Positions 1-7,625 of a stretch of 11,092 nt of DNA are shown piece after piece. The position numbers and the translations under genes were made by a program. Numbering within the stretch: the stretch's first letter is position 1; each line of letters begins with the position of its first letter. Source of the stretch: Chloroflexota bacterium (lineage in GTDB: Bacteria; Chloroflexota; UBA5177; JANWHV01); assembly GCA_025450375.1 (NCBI GenBank), contig JANWHO010000261.1, forward strand, positions 1 to 11,092, in the 5' to 3' direction. The notes beneath the pieces were generated by a model. The model saw nothing but the letters and a program-made list of their open reading frames with translations, did not search any database and was not told the origin of the DNA.

Positions 1-2486
1 GGGCGGTTCCCCTGCTCGTCGCGCTCGAAGAGGCGCATCAGGCGGCGCGACAAATCGTCGGCGATCGCCCGGAGGGTCAACTTTTGCCCCGATCCAGTCG
101 GGCACTCCACCAGAAAATCGTCGCTGTAATAATGGTGGAAGCGCTGAAGCGCCTCGATCAGGAGGTAGTTCACGGGAAACCAGATTGGTCCGCGCCAGTT
201 GGAGTTGCCGCCGAATGTACTGGTCGTGGACTCGCCCGGCTCGTAATTCACCGAGTAGACCTGGCCATCGACATCGAATCGATACGGATGGTCCTGGTGG
301 TACTTGCTCAGGCCGCGGACACCGTAGTCACTCAAGAATTCGTTGGGGTCCAGGGCGCGGGCCAATATGCGCTTCAGTCTGTGCCCGCGGACCAGGGCCA
401 GTTGCCTGCGCTCGCCGGCTCCCGGCTCGTGCCAGCGGGAGATCAGGGCAGCCAGGTCGGGTCGGATGTCGAGGAACCAGTCGAGGCGCTGAGCGAACTC
501 GGGGCAGGCATCAAGGACCGCCTGGTCTATGGTGGTCACGGCGAACAGGGGAATCAATCCAACTAGCGACCGTACTTTCAGCGGCGCTGCCCGCCCATCG
601 GGAGCCCGGAGAACATCATAGAAGAACTCATCCTGATCGTCCCACAGCGAGAAGCCCTCATCTCCGATGTCGTTCATGGCGGCGGCGATGTAGAGAAAGT
701 GGTCGAAGAACTTGGTGGCGATATCCTGATAGACCGAATCATCGCGGGCAAGCTCGATCGCAATCTCGAGCAAATCGAGACAGAACATAGCCATCCAACT
801 CGTGCCGTCGCTCTGCTCGATGTATCCACCGGTCGGCAGCGGGGCGCTCCGATCGAAGACACCGATGTTGTCCAGGCCGAGGAAGCCGCCCTGGAAGACA
901 TTCTTCCCTTCCGAGTCCTTCCGGTTGACCCACCAGGTGAAGTTGAGGAGCATCTTGTGGAAGACCCGCTCGAGAAAAGCTCGGTCGCCCTTTCCGCGCT
1001 GCTTCTGCTCGATCTTATAGACGCGCCAGGCGGCCCAGGCCAGGACGGGCGGATTGACGTCACCGAAGGCCCACTCGTAGGCGGGCACCTGTCCGTTGGG
1101 ATGCTGATACCACTCCCTCAGGAGGAGATCGATCTGCGATTTGGCGAATTCGCTATCCACCAGGGACAGGGTAATGCAATGGAAGGCCAGATCCCACGAT
1201 GCGTACCAAGGGTATTCCCAGGTGTCGGGCATGGAGATCACGTCATGGTTCCGCAGATGAAACCAGTTATGGTTCCGGCCGTCTTTCCGTTCGGGAGGGG
1301 GCGGCGGCATGGTAGGGTCGCCGTCCAGCCATGGTTTGACGTTGTAGTGGTAGAACTGTTTGCTCCAGAGCATGCCGGCCAGGGCCTGCCTCTGGATCAT
1401 CCGCTGATCGTCGCCGAGGTTTTCTGGCTGGATCTCGGCATAGTACTGATCGGCCTCGCTCTGGCGTTGAGCAAAGATCTGGTCAAAGTCCGAGAACGGG
1501 TCGTCCACTGGCGGACCTAGCCGGAGCCGGACGGTCACCGATTGCCCGGCTGGAATGGATTGGCGGTACACCGCGCATGCCTTGGTACCTTCATTCGCGG
1601 GATTTACCGCGCCTTCCTCATGCTCGATCAGGTATCGGTGAAAGGCGTCCTTGACATAACTTCCAGCGTTTGGGGCGTTGAAGAGCCGTTGACAATTGGT
1701 CTCATTCTCGGTGAATAACAGTTGGCTCGCGTTCTCACAGACCAGCGAGGTAGCGGGCAAGCCCGCGTGTTCCACTCGGATGGTTGGGTAGGACTGGCTC
1801 TGATTATGGGACAGCCGTGGTTTGGGCGAGTTGGCGGCCCAACTCCAGGTATTGCGGAACCAGAGCGTGGGAGCCAGCAGGAGATCGGCGGTATCGGGCC
1901 CGCGGTTGTGGGCGGTAAGCCGGACCAGGATGTCGTCCGGGGACGCCTTGGCATATTCCACGAAGACATCGAAATAGCGCTGCTGATCGAAAATCCCCGT
2001 GTCCAGCAGTTCGTATTCGGGGTCCATCCGGGTGCGCTGGTGGTTCACCGCGACCAGTTCATCGTATGGGAACGCCGCGTGCGGGTATTTATAGAGCATC
2101 CTCATATAACTATGAGTGGGCGTGCTGTCCAGATAGAAGTACGCCTCTTTCACATCCTCGCCATGATTGCCCTCATGGCCGGTAAGACCAAACAACCGCT
2201 CCTTCAGAATAGGATCCTGGCCATTCCAGAGTGCCAGGGACAGGCAGAGGTGCTGCTGGCGGTCGCAGATCCCGGCCAGCCCATCCTCGTTCCAGCGATA
2301 GGCATGGGAGCGCGCGGCGTCGTGGGGAAGATAGTCCCAGGCATCGCCGTCCGGACTATAGTCTTCTCGGACCGTCCCCCACGCCCGTTCGCTCAGATAC
2401 GGTCCCCAGCGCTTCCAATCCTCGCCGGCGCCGTGCAGCCGCTCCCGCTCGACGCCGCCGGCGCCAGTTGTGGACTGCCCAGGCAT
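1..2486 (-). CDS. GH63-type (MGH1-like) glucosidase, C-terminus cut by window edge
   Basis: I read one open frame leftward from the ATG at 2484-2486 to the window edge: 828 codons plus two bases, with no stop. It resembles the large bacterial 'glucosidase' proteins of glycoside hydrolase family 63, which are typically near 880-900 residues, so about 50-70 residues are probably missing. The N-terminal part (about 20-330) looks like the beta-sandwich domain, including LWFRNTWSW near 208-216. The rest looks like the (alpha/alpha)6 catalytic barrel. Supporting motifs are YASWDLAFH (428-436, with an Asp where family members have a catalytic acid) and the GH63-like signature NWRGPIW (763-769). A GGGGAA-type ribosome site lies just upstream. 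No signal peptide is visible, so it is probably cytoplasmic and acts on an alpha-glucoside; the substrate cannot be named. It starts 36 bp after the reductase gene and is probably co-transcribed with it. Family assignment is confident, specificity is not. Confidence 0.88.
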   Translation of the reverse strand, partial: MPGQSTTGAGGVERERLHGAGEDWKRWGPYLSERAWGTVREDYSPDGDAWDYLPHDAARSHAYRWNEDGLAGICDRQQHLCLSLALWNGQDPILKERLFGLTGHEGNHGEDVKEAYFYLDSTPTHSYMRMLYKYPHAAFPYDELVAVNHQRTRMDPEYELLDTGIFDQQRYFDVFVEYAKASPDDILVRLTAHNRGPDTADLLLAPTLWFRNTWSWAANSPKPRLSHNQSQSYPTIRVEHAGLPATSLVCENASQLLFTENETNCQRLFNAPNAGSYVKDAFHRYLIEHEEGAVNPANEGTKACAVYRQSIPAGQSVTVRLRLGPPVDDPFSDFDQIFAQRQSEADQYYAEIQPENLGDDQRMIQRQALAGMLWSKQFYHYNVKPWLDGDPTMPPPPPERKDGRNHNWFHLRNHDVISMPDTWEYPWYASWDLAFHCITLSLVDSEFAKSQIDLLLREWYQHPNGQVPAYEWAFGDVNPPVLAWAAWRVYKIEQKQRGKGDRAFLERVFHKMLLNFTWWVNRKDSEGKNVFQGGFLGLDNIGVFDRSAPLPTGGYIEQSDGTSWMAMFCLDLLEIAIELARDDSVYQDIATKFFDHFLYIAAAMNDIGDEGFSLWDDQDEFFYDVLRAPDGRAAPLKVRSLVGLIPLFAVTTIDQAVLDACPEFAQRLDWFLDIRPDLAALISRWHEPGAGERRQLALVRGHRLKRILARALDPNEFLSDYGVRGLSKYHQDHPYRFDVDGQVYSVNYEPGESTTSTFGGNSNWRGPIWFPVNYLLIEALQRFHHYYSDDFLVECPTGSGQKLTLRAIADDLSRRLMRLFERDEQGNR

Positions 2487-2522
2487 CTGGTTCCCCTTTC
2501 CCTTCCGTTTTTGGCTCCCCAA

Positions 2523-3707
2523 TTAATTCATCCCCTGCAGGTATTCTCGGATCATCAGGGCGGCCGTGGCGCCCTCCCCGGCGGCGCTGGCTGCTTGCTT
2601 GGTGCTTCCGTGCCGCACATCGCCGGCGGCGAATACGCCCGGCATGCTGGTCTCCAGCATTAGGTTGGTGGTGATGAACCCGAAAGGATCGCGGGCGATC
2701 TCGGGGGGCAGGAAGCCGCTGTTTGGGGTCAAGCCGCTTAAGACAAACACCCCAGCGGGGGTGATCGTCTCCTCCTTGCCGGTCTTCCGATCACGAAGAG
2801 TGAGTCCGGCCAGCTTCCGGTCGCCCTGGAGGGCCGATACCTCGGTGTTGTACCGTACCTCGATGGCGGGATTCTCCTCCACCTTCTCGATCACGACCTT
2901 ACTGGCGGTCATCGCCTCGCCGCGGACCAGAATGATTACTTTTTTCACGAAGCGCGTGAGAAAGAGGCTTTCCTCGCCGGCACTGTTGCCGCCGCCGATC
3001 ACCGCGACCTCCTTGCCGCGGTAAAAGGGACCATCGCAGGTAGCGCAATAATGGATTCCGGCGCCGATCAGCTCGTCCTCGCCGGGGATTCCCAGCCGCC
3101 GATAGGTAGAACCGGTGGCAATCAGGACGGCGCAGGCCCCATATTCCGCCCCATCGGCGGTTTGTACATACCGTGACTCCCCTTCAGCCCGGAGACCGAC
3201 CACATCCTGCGCTTGCAGGGTTTCGACACCAAAGCGATGGGCCTGGAGGGTGAGCCGGTCCGCGAAATCCGCCCCGCCGATCCCATCGGGGAAGCCGGGA
3301 AAGTTGTCCAGCCGTTCGGTGACCCCCGCCTGGCCGCCAAGGCCGCCGCGTTCGATCACCAGCACCTCAAGCCCCTCGCGGGCCGCGTAGAGGGCAGTAG
3401 TCAGGCCGGTAGGACCGCCGCCGACCACGATCAGGTCATAGTAGGGGAGTTTGGCTTTGGTCGCCAAACCAAGTTTCGTCGCTAACTGAGCGTTCGAGGG
3501 CTCGATCAGGACCGATCCATCGGCGAACACGATCGTGGGAATGATGTGCTTCCCGTCGTTGGCCCGCTCCACCACCGCCAGGCCCTCTGGATCCGAATCC
3601 ACGTCCACCCAGCCGTAGTGCACCCGCTGCTCGCCAAGAAACTTCTTGGCCCGCTTGCAATCGCCGCACCACGGGGCGCCATAGACGGTTAAACTGGTTT
3701 CCGCCAC
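2523..3707 (-). CDS. Glutaredoxin–thioredoxin reductase fusion (FAD/NAD(P)-dependent disulfide reductase)
   Basis: A 394-residue flavoprotein with an extra N-terminal thiol domain. Residues 1 to about 80 form a glutaredoxin/thioredoxin-like fold with active site WCGDC (Cys14, Cys17) and the cis-proline motif IPT (56-58). Residues about 88-394 are a low-molecular-weight thioredoxin reductase: FAD-binding GGGPTG (96-101), redox-active CATC (Cys221, Cys224), nucleotide-binding GGGNSAGEE (238-246), and C-terminal FAD motif VFAAGDVR (358-365). The expected role is to pass electrons from NAD(P)H through FAD and CATC to the attached CGDC domain and then to cellular disulfides. The usual NADPH-phosphate motif HRRxxxR is replaced by VRGEAMTAS at 261-269, so cofactor preference may differ. 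The start is a GTG with GGGAGG about 8 bases upstream. It lies 103 bp after the phosphatase gene and 36 bp before the glucosidase gene. Confidence 0.93.
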   Translation of the reverse strand: MAETSLTVYGAPWCGDCKRAKKFLGEQRVHYGWVDVDSDPEGLAVVERANDGKHIIPTIVFADGSVLIEPSNAQLATKLGLATKAKLPYYDLIVVGGGPTGLTTALYAAREGLEVLVIERGGLGGQAGVTERLDNFPGFPDGIGGADFADRLTLQAHRFGVETLQAQDVVGLRAEGESRYVQTADGAEYGACAVLIATGSTYRRLGIPGEDELIGAGIHYCATCDGPFYRGKEVAVIGGGNSAGEESLFLTRFVKKVIILVRGEAMTASKVVIEKVEENPAIEVRYNTEVSALQGDRKLAGLTLRDRKTGKEETITPAGVFVLSGLTPNSGFLPPEIARDPFGFITTNLMLETSMPGVFAAGDVRHGSTKQAASAAGEGATAALMIREYLQGMN

Positions 3708-3791
3708 CGCGTTTTCCTCCCTTGAACATTCGCCTTACGCACCAGGAATACGGGAAACCTGAGCCCCAGGGACCTCTATTCCCCAGCGGCA

Positions 3792-3809
3792 TTTCGCGCG
3801 CTCGCGAAA
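3792..3809 (-). terminator. Hairpin directly after the histidine phosphatase gene
   Basis: Perfect 7-bp arms TTTCGCG and CGCGAAA with a 4-base loop begin 1 base after the phosphatase TAG. There is no T-run after it on the minus strand, so it is a weak or partial terminator, or an RNA-processing or stability hairpin, between the zwf pair and the reductase gene. Confidence 0.35.
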
Positions 3810-3810
3810 A

Positions 3811-4401
3811 CTAGCGCGGCTGGCCCTCATAGTTCCAATGGCTGATCACGGATTGGTCGCGCTCGTAGCCGAGAACACAGATGGCCCCGGTGCCCAGAGC
3901 GAACAGCCGTCCATCGGCGGGATGAAGGGCGAGCCAGCGGGCGCAGAGGACGCGCAGGAGATGGCCATGGGCGAAGAGGGCCACCTGGCCGCCGGTGGCC
4001 CGTACCTCGGCGATCACTCGGTCGGCCCGTTCGCCCACCATCTCGGCGTTCTCGCCATTCGGGGTGCCGTCGCGCCAGAGGTTCCAGCCTGGGCGTTCCT
4101 TCTGGATGTCGGCGGTAGTCCGTCCGTCATAGTCGCCGTAATCCCATTCCCTTAGATCGGGACGAATTTCCGCCTGGGAACCAAAACCGGCAAGAGCGCA
4201 GGTTTCGATCGCCCGCTGGAGCGGACTGGTGAGAACCAGGTTGAAATGAAGCCCGGCCAGTCTTTCTCCTACCAGGCCGGCCATGTGCCGGCCCTCCGCC
4301 GTAAGAGGGAGATCGGTGCGCCCAGTGTGCTTACCGCTCACGCTCCACTCGGTAGCCCCATGCCGGACCAGGATCACTCTGGTTGCGACTTTCTCGCTCA
4401 T
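3811..4401 (-). CDS. Histidine phosphatase family protein (phosphoglycerate mutase-like)
   Basis: A 196-residue protein of the branch-1 histidine phosphatase superfamily. The catalytic set is complete: LVRHGATEW (11-19) gives the phospho-accepting His14 and Arg13, SPLQRA (59-64) gives Arg63, REWDYGDYDG (84-93) gives the acid Glu85, and AHGHLLR (144-150) gives the second histidine His145. Such proteins usually hydrolyse small phospho-compounds; true cofactor-dependent mutases are about 230-250 residues, so a phosphatase is likelier. It starts inside the end of zwf (ATGA overlap, 4398-4401), implying translational coupling, so its substrate may be a sugar phosphate linked to the pentose phosphate pathway. 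That link is inference. No signal peptide or membrane segment is visible, so it should be cytosolic. Confidence 0.9.
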   Translation of the reverse strand: MSEKVATRVILVRHGATEWSVSGKHTGRTDLPLTAEGRHMAGLVGERLAGLHFNLVLTSPLQRAIETCALAGFGSQAEIRPDLREWDYGDYDGRTTADIQKERPGWNLWRDGTPNGENAEMVGERADRVIAEVRATGGQVALFAHGHLLRVLCARWLALHPADGRLFALGTGAICVLGYERDQSVISHWNYEGQPR

Positions 4402-5930
4402 GGATTATGCCACTTTCGCCCATCGCGCCCGAGCAAATCGACGGCTGCGTGCGGTCCCCACGACCCGGCGGCATAGGTTGGCACGTCGGCGTCGGGATCG
4501 GCCCAGCGGCGCAGGAGCGGATTGACGAAGCCCCAGGAGACCTCCACCTCGTCGGCCCGGGTAAAGAGCGTACTTTCGCCGAGCGCGCAATCGAGAATCA
4601 GTCGCTCGTAGGCGTCGGGCGAGGCCACGGAGAACGAAGCCTCGTAGCGGAACTCCATATTGACCGAACGCAATTGCATCTCGGGCCCCGGTTGTTTGGC
4701 GCCAAAGCGGAGGCTGATCCCCTCGTCCGGCTGCAGGCGGAGCACCAACAAATCCGGCTCAAGCGCCTTGGTACCCGAGGCGGCGAATGGGAGGTGGGGA
4801 ACCGGTTTGAACTGCACCGCCACCTCCGAGACCCGGGTGGGTAGGCGCTTCCCGTGGCGCAGATAGAAGGGAGTCCCGGCCCAGCGCCAGTTATCAATCC
4901 CCACCCGGAGGGCGACGAAGGTTTCGGTCTGCGATTGCGGATCGACCTTCGGCTCGCGCCGGTATCCAGGCACCTTTTCCTCCCCGATCGCCCCGGCACG
5001 ATACTGGCCGCGGACCGCGTCCTCGGCCAGTTGGTCGCCGTAGGGCCGGAGGGCTTTCAGTACCTTGACCTTTTCGTCGCGCACGGCCTCGGCCTCGAAG
5101 GTGACGGGCGGCTCCATGGTGACCAGGGCCAGGACTTGCAGCATGTGGTTCTGCACCATGTCCCGTAGGGCGCCCGCCTCCTCGTAGTAACTAGCCCGAC
5201 CCTCGATGCCAATACTCTCCGCGACCGTGATTTGCACGTTATCAATATGCTGCGAACTCCAGACCGGTTCCCACAGCCGATTCGCGAAACGGAAGGCAAG
5301 GATATTTTGCACCGTTTCCTTGCCCAGATAATGATCGATGCGGAACACTTGATCCTCGGTGAATTCCCCGAGCACCTCCTGGTTGAGCTTGCGGGCGCTG
5401 GCCAGATCATGGCCGAACGGCTTCTCGATCACTACGCGGGCCCAACCGTGGCCGGAAGGCTTTGCCAGGCCCGACGCGCCTAACTCGTGGATGATCGCCG
5501 GGAAGGCCGTGGGCGGGGTCGCGATATAGAAAAGGTGGTTACCGGCGGTGCCGCGATCCCGGTCAAAGGTTTCCAGCCGGGTCCGTAATTCGGCGTAGGA
5601 CGCCGGGTCGTCGTAGTTCCCCTGCTGATAGTAGATGCGCGGGGCAAGGGCCTCCCAGACCTCCTTGCGAATTGGGCGGGTGCGGGAGAATTGATCAATG
5701 CCCGCGTGAATGCTTTTCCTGAATTCGTCGTCGCTCTGAGGGTGGCGGCCGAAGCCGAGAATTACGGTGCGGTCCGAGAGGAGGCCGCCCATCGCCAAAT
5801 TGTATAGAGCGGGCAATAGCTTCCGGTTCGTCAGGTCACCCGAGGCGCCGAAAATGACGATGGCGCAGGGCGGCGCGGACCGCTCGGTCTGGGTAGGCGC
5901 GGCGAGATTCTCGGTGGTGGGAGAGGCCAT
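4398..5930 (-). CDS. zwf: Glucose-6-phosphate 1-dehydrogenase
   Basis: This enzyme oxidises glucose 6-phosphate to 6-phosphogluconolactone with reduction of NADP+ or NAD+, the first step of the oxidative pentose phosphate pathway. The 510-residue length matches the family. Motifs are the N-terminal Rossmann loop GASGDLTNRK (28-37), EKPFG (169-173), and the substrate/catalytic signature RIDHYLGKE (197-205). The frame also opens 16 codons earlier at 5978, but I chose the ATG at 5930 because GGAAAGG sits about 7 bases upstream of it and the earlier residues look untranslated. Its stop overlaps the start of the histidine phosphatase gene by 4 bases. It is divergent from the response regulator gene, with a 198-bp shared upstream region. 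It is the first visible gene of a leftward run that includes a disulfide reductase, a plausible consumer of the NADPH it makes. Confidence 0.96.
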   Translation of the reverse strand: MASPTTENLAAPTQTERSAPPCAIVIFGASGDLTNRKLLPALYNLAMGGLLSDRTVILGFGRHPQSDDEFRKSIHAGIDQFSRTRPIRKEVWEALAPRIYYQQGNYDDPASYAELRTRLETFDRDRGTAGNHLFYIATPPTAFPAIIHELGASGLAKPSGHGWARVVIEKPFGHDLASARKLNQEVLGEFTEDQVFRIDHYLGKETVQNILAFRFANRLWEPVWSSQHIDNVQITVAESIGIEGRASYYEEAGALRDMVQNHMLQVLALVTMEPPVTFEAEAVRDEKVKVLKALRPYGDQLAEDAVRGQYRAGAIGEEKVPGYRREPKVDPQSQTETFVALRVGIDNWRWAGTPFYLRHGKRLPTRVSEVAVQFKPVPHLPFAASGTKALEPDLLVLRLQPDEGISLRFGAKQPGPEMQLRSVNMEFRYEASFSVASPDAYERLILDCALGESTLFTRADEVEVSWGFVNPLLRRWADPDADVPTYAAGSWGPHAAVDLLGRDGRKWHNP

Positions 5931-6004
5931 GGCATTACCTTTCCGGTCGGTTTGGTGGTCGCCGGGTCGCGCGAGCAACCGCGGCGCCTTCTCACACCAT
6001 TGAA

Positions 6005-6084
6005 GGTACTACAGTATGGCCCCGCCCGTAGTCTTTCCACGCGGGGAATGCACGGTTGAGGTGGGCGGTGTACAGTACCATACA
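6005..6084. promoter_or_regulatory. Divergent zwf / response-regulator intergenic region with repeated short motifs
   Basis: Within the 198 bp between the two divergent genes, TACAGTA occurs twice in the same orientation (6010-6016 and 6071-6077). GTATGG (6014-6019) is inverted as CCATAC (6078-6083). The second copy sits in an imperfect dyad of half-sites TGTACAGT and ACCATACA (6069-6084, 6 of 8 matching). This could be a regulator-binding site. Promoter hexamers are poor: TTGAGG at 6056-6061 lacks a good -10 at normal spacing, and CATACT on the minus strand (6019-6014) lacks a good -35. Confidence 0.3.
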
Positions 6085-6128
6085 AGACCTGAATGTCTCA
6101 CATGGGTCAGTAGTCGTTGGGAGCGACC

Positions 6129-6518
6129 ATGAGCTTGAACCCCACGCCGCCATTTGTCCTGGTGGTGGAGGATGACCAGGGGTGCAGTGAGCTAATCACC
6201 GAAGTGGTGACCGATCTTGGCTACCAGGTGATAGTGCGGGATAACGCCGAGGAGGCACAAACCCTACTGGGCGAGCAGCGGCCACTCTTGGTGATCCTGG
6301 ATATTATGCTGCCCGACGCCGATGGTTTCAGTGTGTTACGGTCCATGCGCGAGAACCCAGATACCGCGACGACTCCGGTCATGCTCTGCACGGCCGCGCT
6401 CTTCGAGGTGAGCGAGTTCCATAACCCGATAATCGACCCGCATACGGAGATCATGCCGAAGCCGTTTCATATCGAGGTTTTTGTGTCCGTGATGGAACGC
6501 TTGATCGCGGGAAGGTAG
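6129..6518 (+). CDS. Single-domain response regulator (CheY-like receiver)
   Basis: A 129-residue stand-alone receiver domain. All key residues are present: acidic pocket Asp15/Asp16 in VVEDDQG, phospho-acceptor Asp58 in VILDIMLPDADG, switch Thr88 in LCTAA, and Lys111-Pro112 in MPKPFH. There is no DNA-binding or enzymatic output domain, so it must signal by protein contact or in a phosphorelay. The start is the ATG at 6129, with GGAG 5 bases upstream; an in-frame TTG at 6117 is less likely. No histidine kinase is present in the window. The stop is 2 bp before the SIS-domain gene, so the two are almost certainly one transcript, suggesting the regulator acts on or alongside that enzyme; this last point is inference. 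Confidence 0.92.
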   Translation: MSLNPTPPFVLVVEDDQGCSELITEVVTDLGYQVIVRDNAEEAQTLLGEQRPLLVILDIMLPDADGFSVLRSMRENPDTATTPVMLCTAALFEVSEFHNPIIDPHTEIMPKPFHIEVFVSVMERLIAGR

Positions 6519-6520
6519 TC

Positions 6521-7558
6521 ATGCATACGCTGTACAAGGAGATCCAGGAGCAACCGGGGATCCTTGCCGCGCTCCTGGAGCGCGAGGCGGAGCCCGCGCG
6601 TGAACTAGCCGAGCGACTCCGCCAGTATCAGCCGCGTTTCGCCATGATCGTGGCCCGCGGTACCTCGGACAACGCGGCGGTCTATGGGAAGTACCTGCTC
6701 GAATCGTTCGCCGGTCTCCCAGTCGCCCTGGCGGCCCCATCCTTATACACGCTCTATGGCAGACCGCCACGTCTGGAACAGGCCCTGGTGATCGGGATCT
6801 CGCAGTCCGGCCAGTCGCCTGATCTGGTCGAGGTGATGCGGGAGGCGGGTCGTCAGGGCGCCCTCACGGTGGCGGTGGTGAACGAGCGTGAGTCTCCCCT
6901 GGCCGAGTGCGCCGGCCATGTCTTGTGGTGTGGGGCGGGGAAGGAGGTGGCCGTGGCGGCCACCAAGAGCTTTACCGCGCAGCAACTCCTGCTGGCCTTA
7001 CTCACCGCCGAGTGGTCGCGCGCCCCGGAACTCACCGAGTCTCTTTCGGCGGTGCCTGGAGCGGTGGCCGGCGCCTTGCGGCTCGACGCCGGCATGAGCG
7101 GCCTCGCCCAGCGGTGGCGCGATCTGGGAAGCTGCCTGATCCTTGCCCGTGGTTATGCCTACGCGGCGGCCATGGAGGTGGCGCTGAAGATCAAGGAGAC
7201 CAGCTATGTGATGGCCGATGCCTATTCGGGCGCGGACTTCCTGCACGGGCCGATCGCGGTTATCGAACCGGGATTCCCCGCTCTTCTCCTGGGTGCCTCC
7301 GGCCCAGCCATGGGTGGGATGAATGAATTGGCGATCAAGCTCCGCGATCGCGCCGCGGACACGGCGGCGGTCACCAATGATTCCACGCTGGCCGCCTCGG
7401 TAGGGACCGCCTTCCGCCTGGACGAGGTCGCGGGCGAGGCTCTGGCTCCGATCAGCCTCGCGGTGGCGGGCCAATTGCTGGCTTACCACTTAGCGGTGGC
7501 GAAGGGGTACGACCCCGATCAGCCGCGTGGGTTACGGAAGGTAACCAATACGCGCTGA
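6521..7558 (+). CDS. Double-SIS-domain sugar-phosphate isomerase/deaminase (GlmS isomerase-like)
   Basis: A 345-residue protein with two SIS (sugar isomerase) domains, about 30-170 and 190-335. It aligns by eye with the isomerase half of glucosamine-6-phosphate synthase: ARGTSD (45-50), SQSGQSPD (94-101), ATKSFTAQ (147-154), LKIKE (222-226, Glu226 at the catalytic glutamate position), LHGP (241-244), and the tail DPDQPRGLRK (331-340, Lys340 at the lysine position). The glutaminase half with its N-terminal cysteine is absent, so it cannot use glutamine. Candidates are a NagB-II-type glucosamine-6-phosphate deaminase, an AgaS-like enzyme, or another aldose/ketose isomerase. It would be cytosolic. 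The GGAAGG ribosome site overlaps the end of the response regulator gene, 2 bp away. Family is sure; substrate is unknown. Confidence 0.93.
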   Translation: MHTLYKEIQEQPGILAALLEREAEPARELAERLRQYQPRFAMIVARGTSDNAAVYGKYLLESFAGLPVALAAPSLYTLYGRPPRLEQALVIGISQSGQSPDLVEVMREAGRQGALTVAVVNERESPLAECAGHVLWCGAGKEVAVAATKSFTAQQLLLALLTAEWSRAPELTESLSAVPGAVAGALRLDAGMSGLAQRWRDLGSCLILARGYAYAAAMEVALKIKETSYVMADAYSGADFLHGPIAVIEPGFPALLLGASGPAMGGMNELAIKLRDRAADTAAVTNDSTLAASVGTAFRLDEVAGEALAPISLAVAGQLLAYHLAVAKGYDPDQPRGLRKVTNTR

Positions 7559-7574
7559 TGAGCGGCGACCATGA

Positions 7575-7603
7575 ATCGGACGGATCGGACCGATCCGTCC
7601 GAT
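7575..7603. terminator. Perfect 29-bp palindrome between convergent genes
   Basis: Perfect arms of 14 bases (ATCGGACGGATCGG at 7575-7588 and its complement at 7590-7603) flank a single A at 7589. It lies 16 bp after the SIS gene stop and 22 bp before the end of the convergent CAP gene, where a bidirectional terminator is expected. No T-run follows on either strand, so it is not a textbook intrinsic terminator. As DNA, the dyad would also suit a dimeric binding protein. Confidence 0.55.
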
Positions 7604-7625
7604 AGGGGATGAGGCAGCGGCTTGC

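Noticed and set aside
699..2663. Long plus-strand open frames at 699-1520 and 1722-2663
   Set aside because: They lie antisense to the GH63 gene, which reads through without a stop and has clear family motifs; the plus translations have no recognisable domain and reflect G+C-rich codon bias.
5931..5978. Longer zwf start giving 526 residues
   Set aside because: The 16 extra residues are not typical of the family, and a good ribosome site sits before the ATG at 5930.
6117..6128. TTG start four codons earlier for the response regulator
   Set aside because: GGAG lies 5 bases before the ATG at 6129, and this site would be inside the coding sequence if TTG were used.
7558..7605. 15-residue open frame overlapping the SIS stop (TGATG) and ending within the palindrome region
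   Set aside because: Too short, no ribosome site of its own evident, and its sequence is dictated by the palindrome; probably chance.
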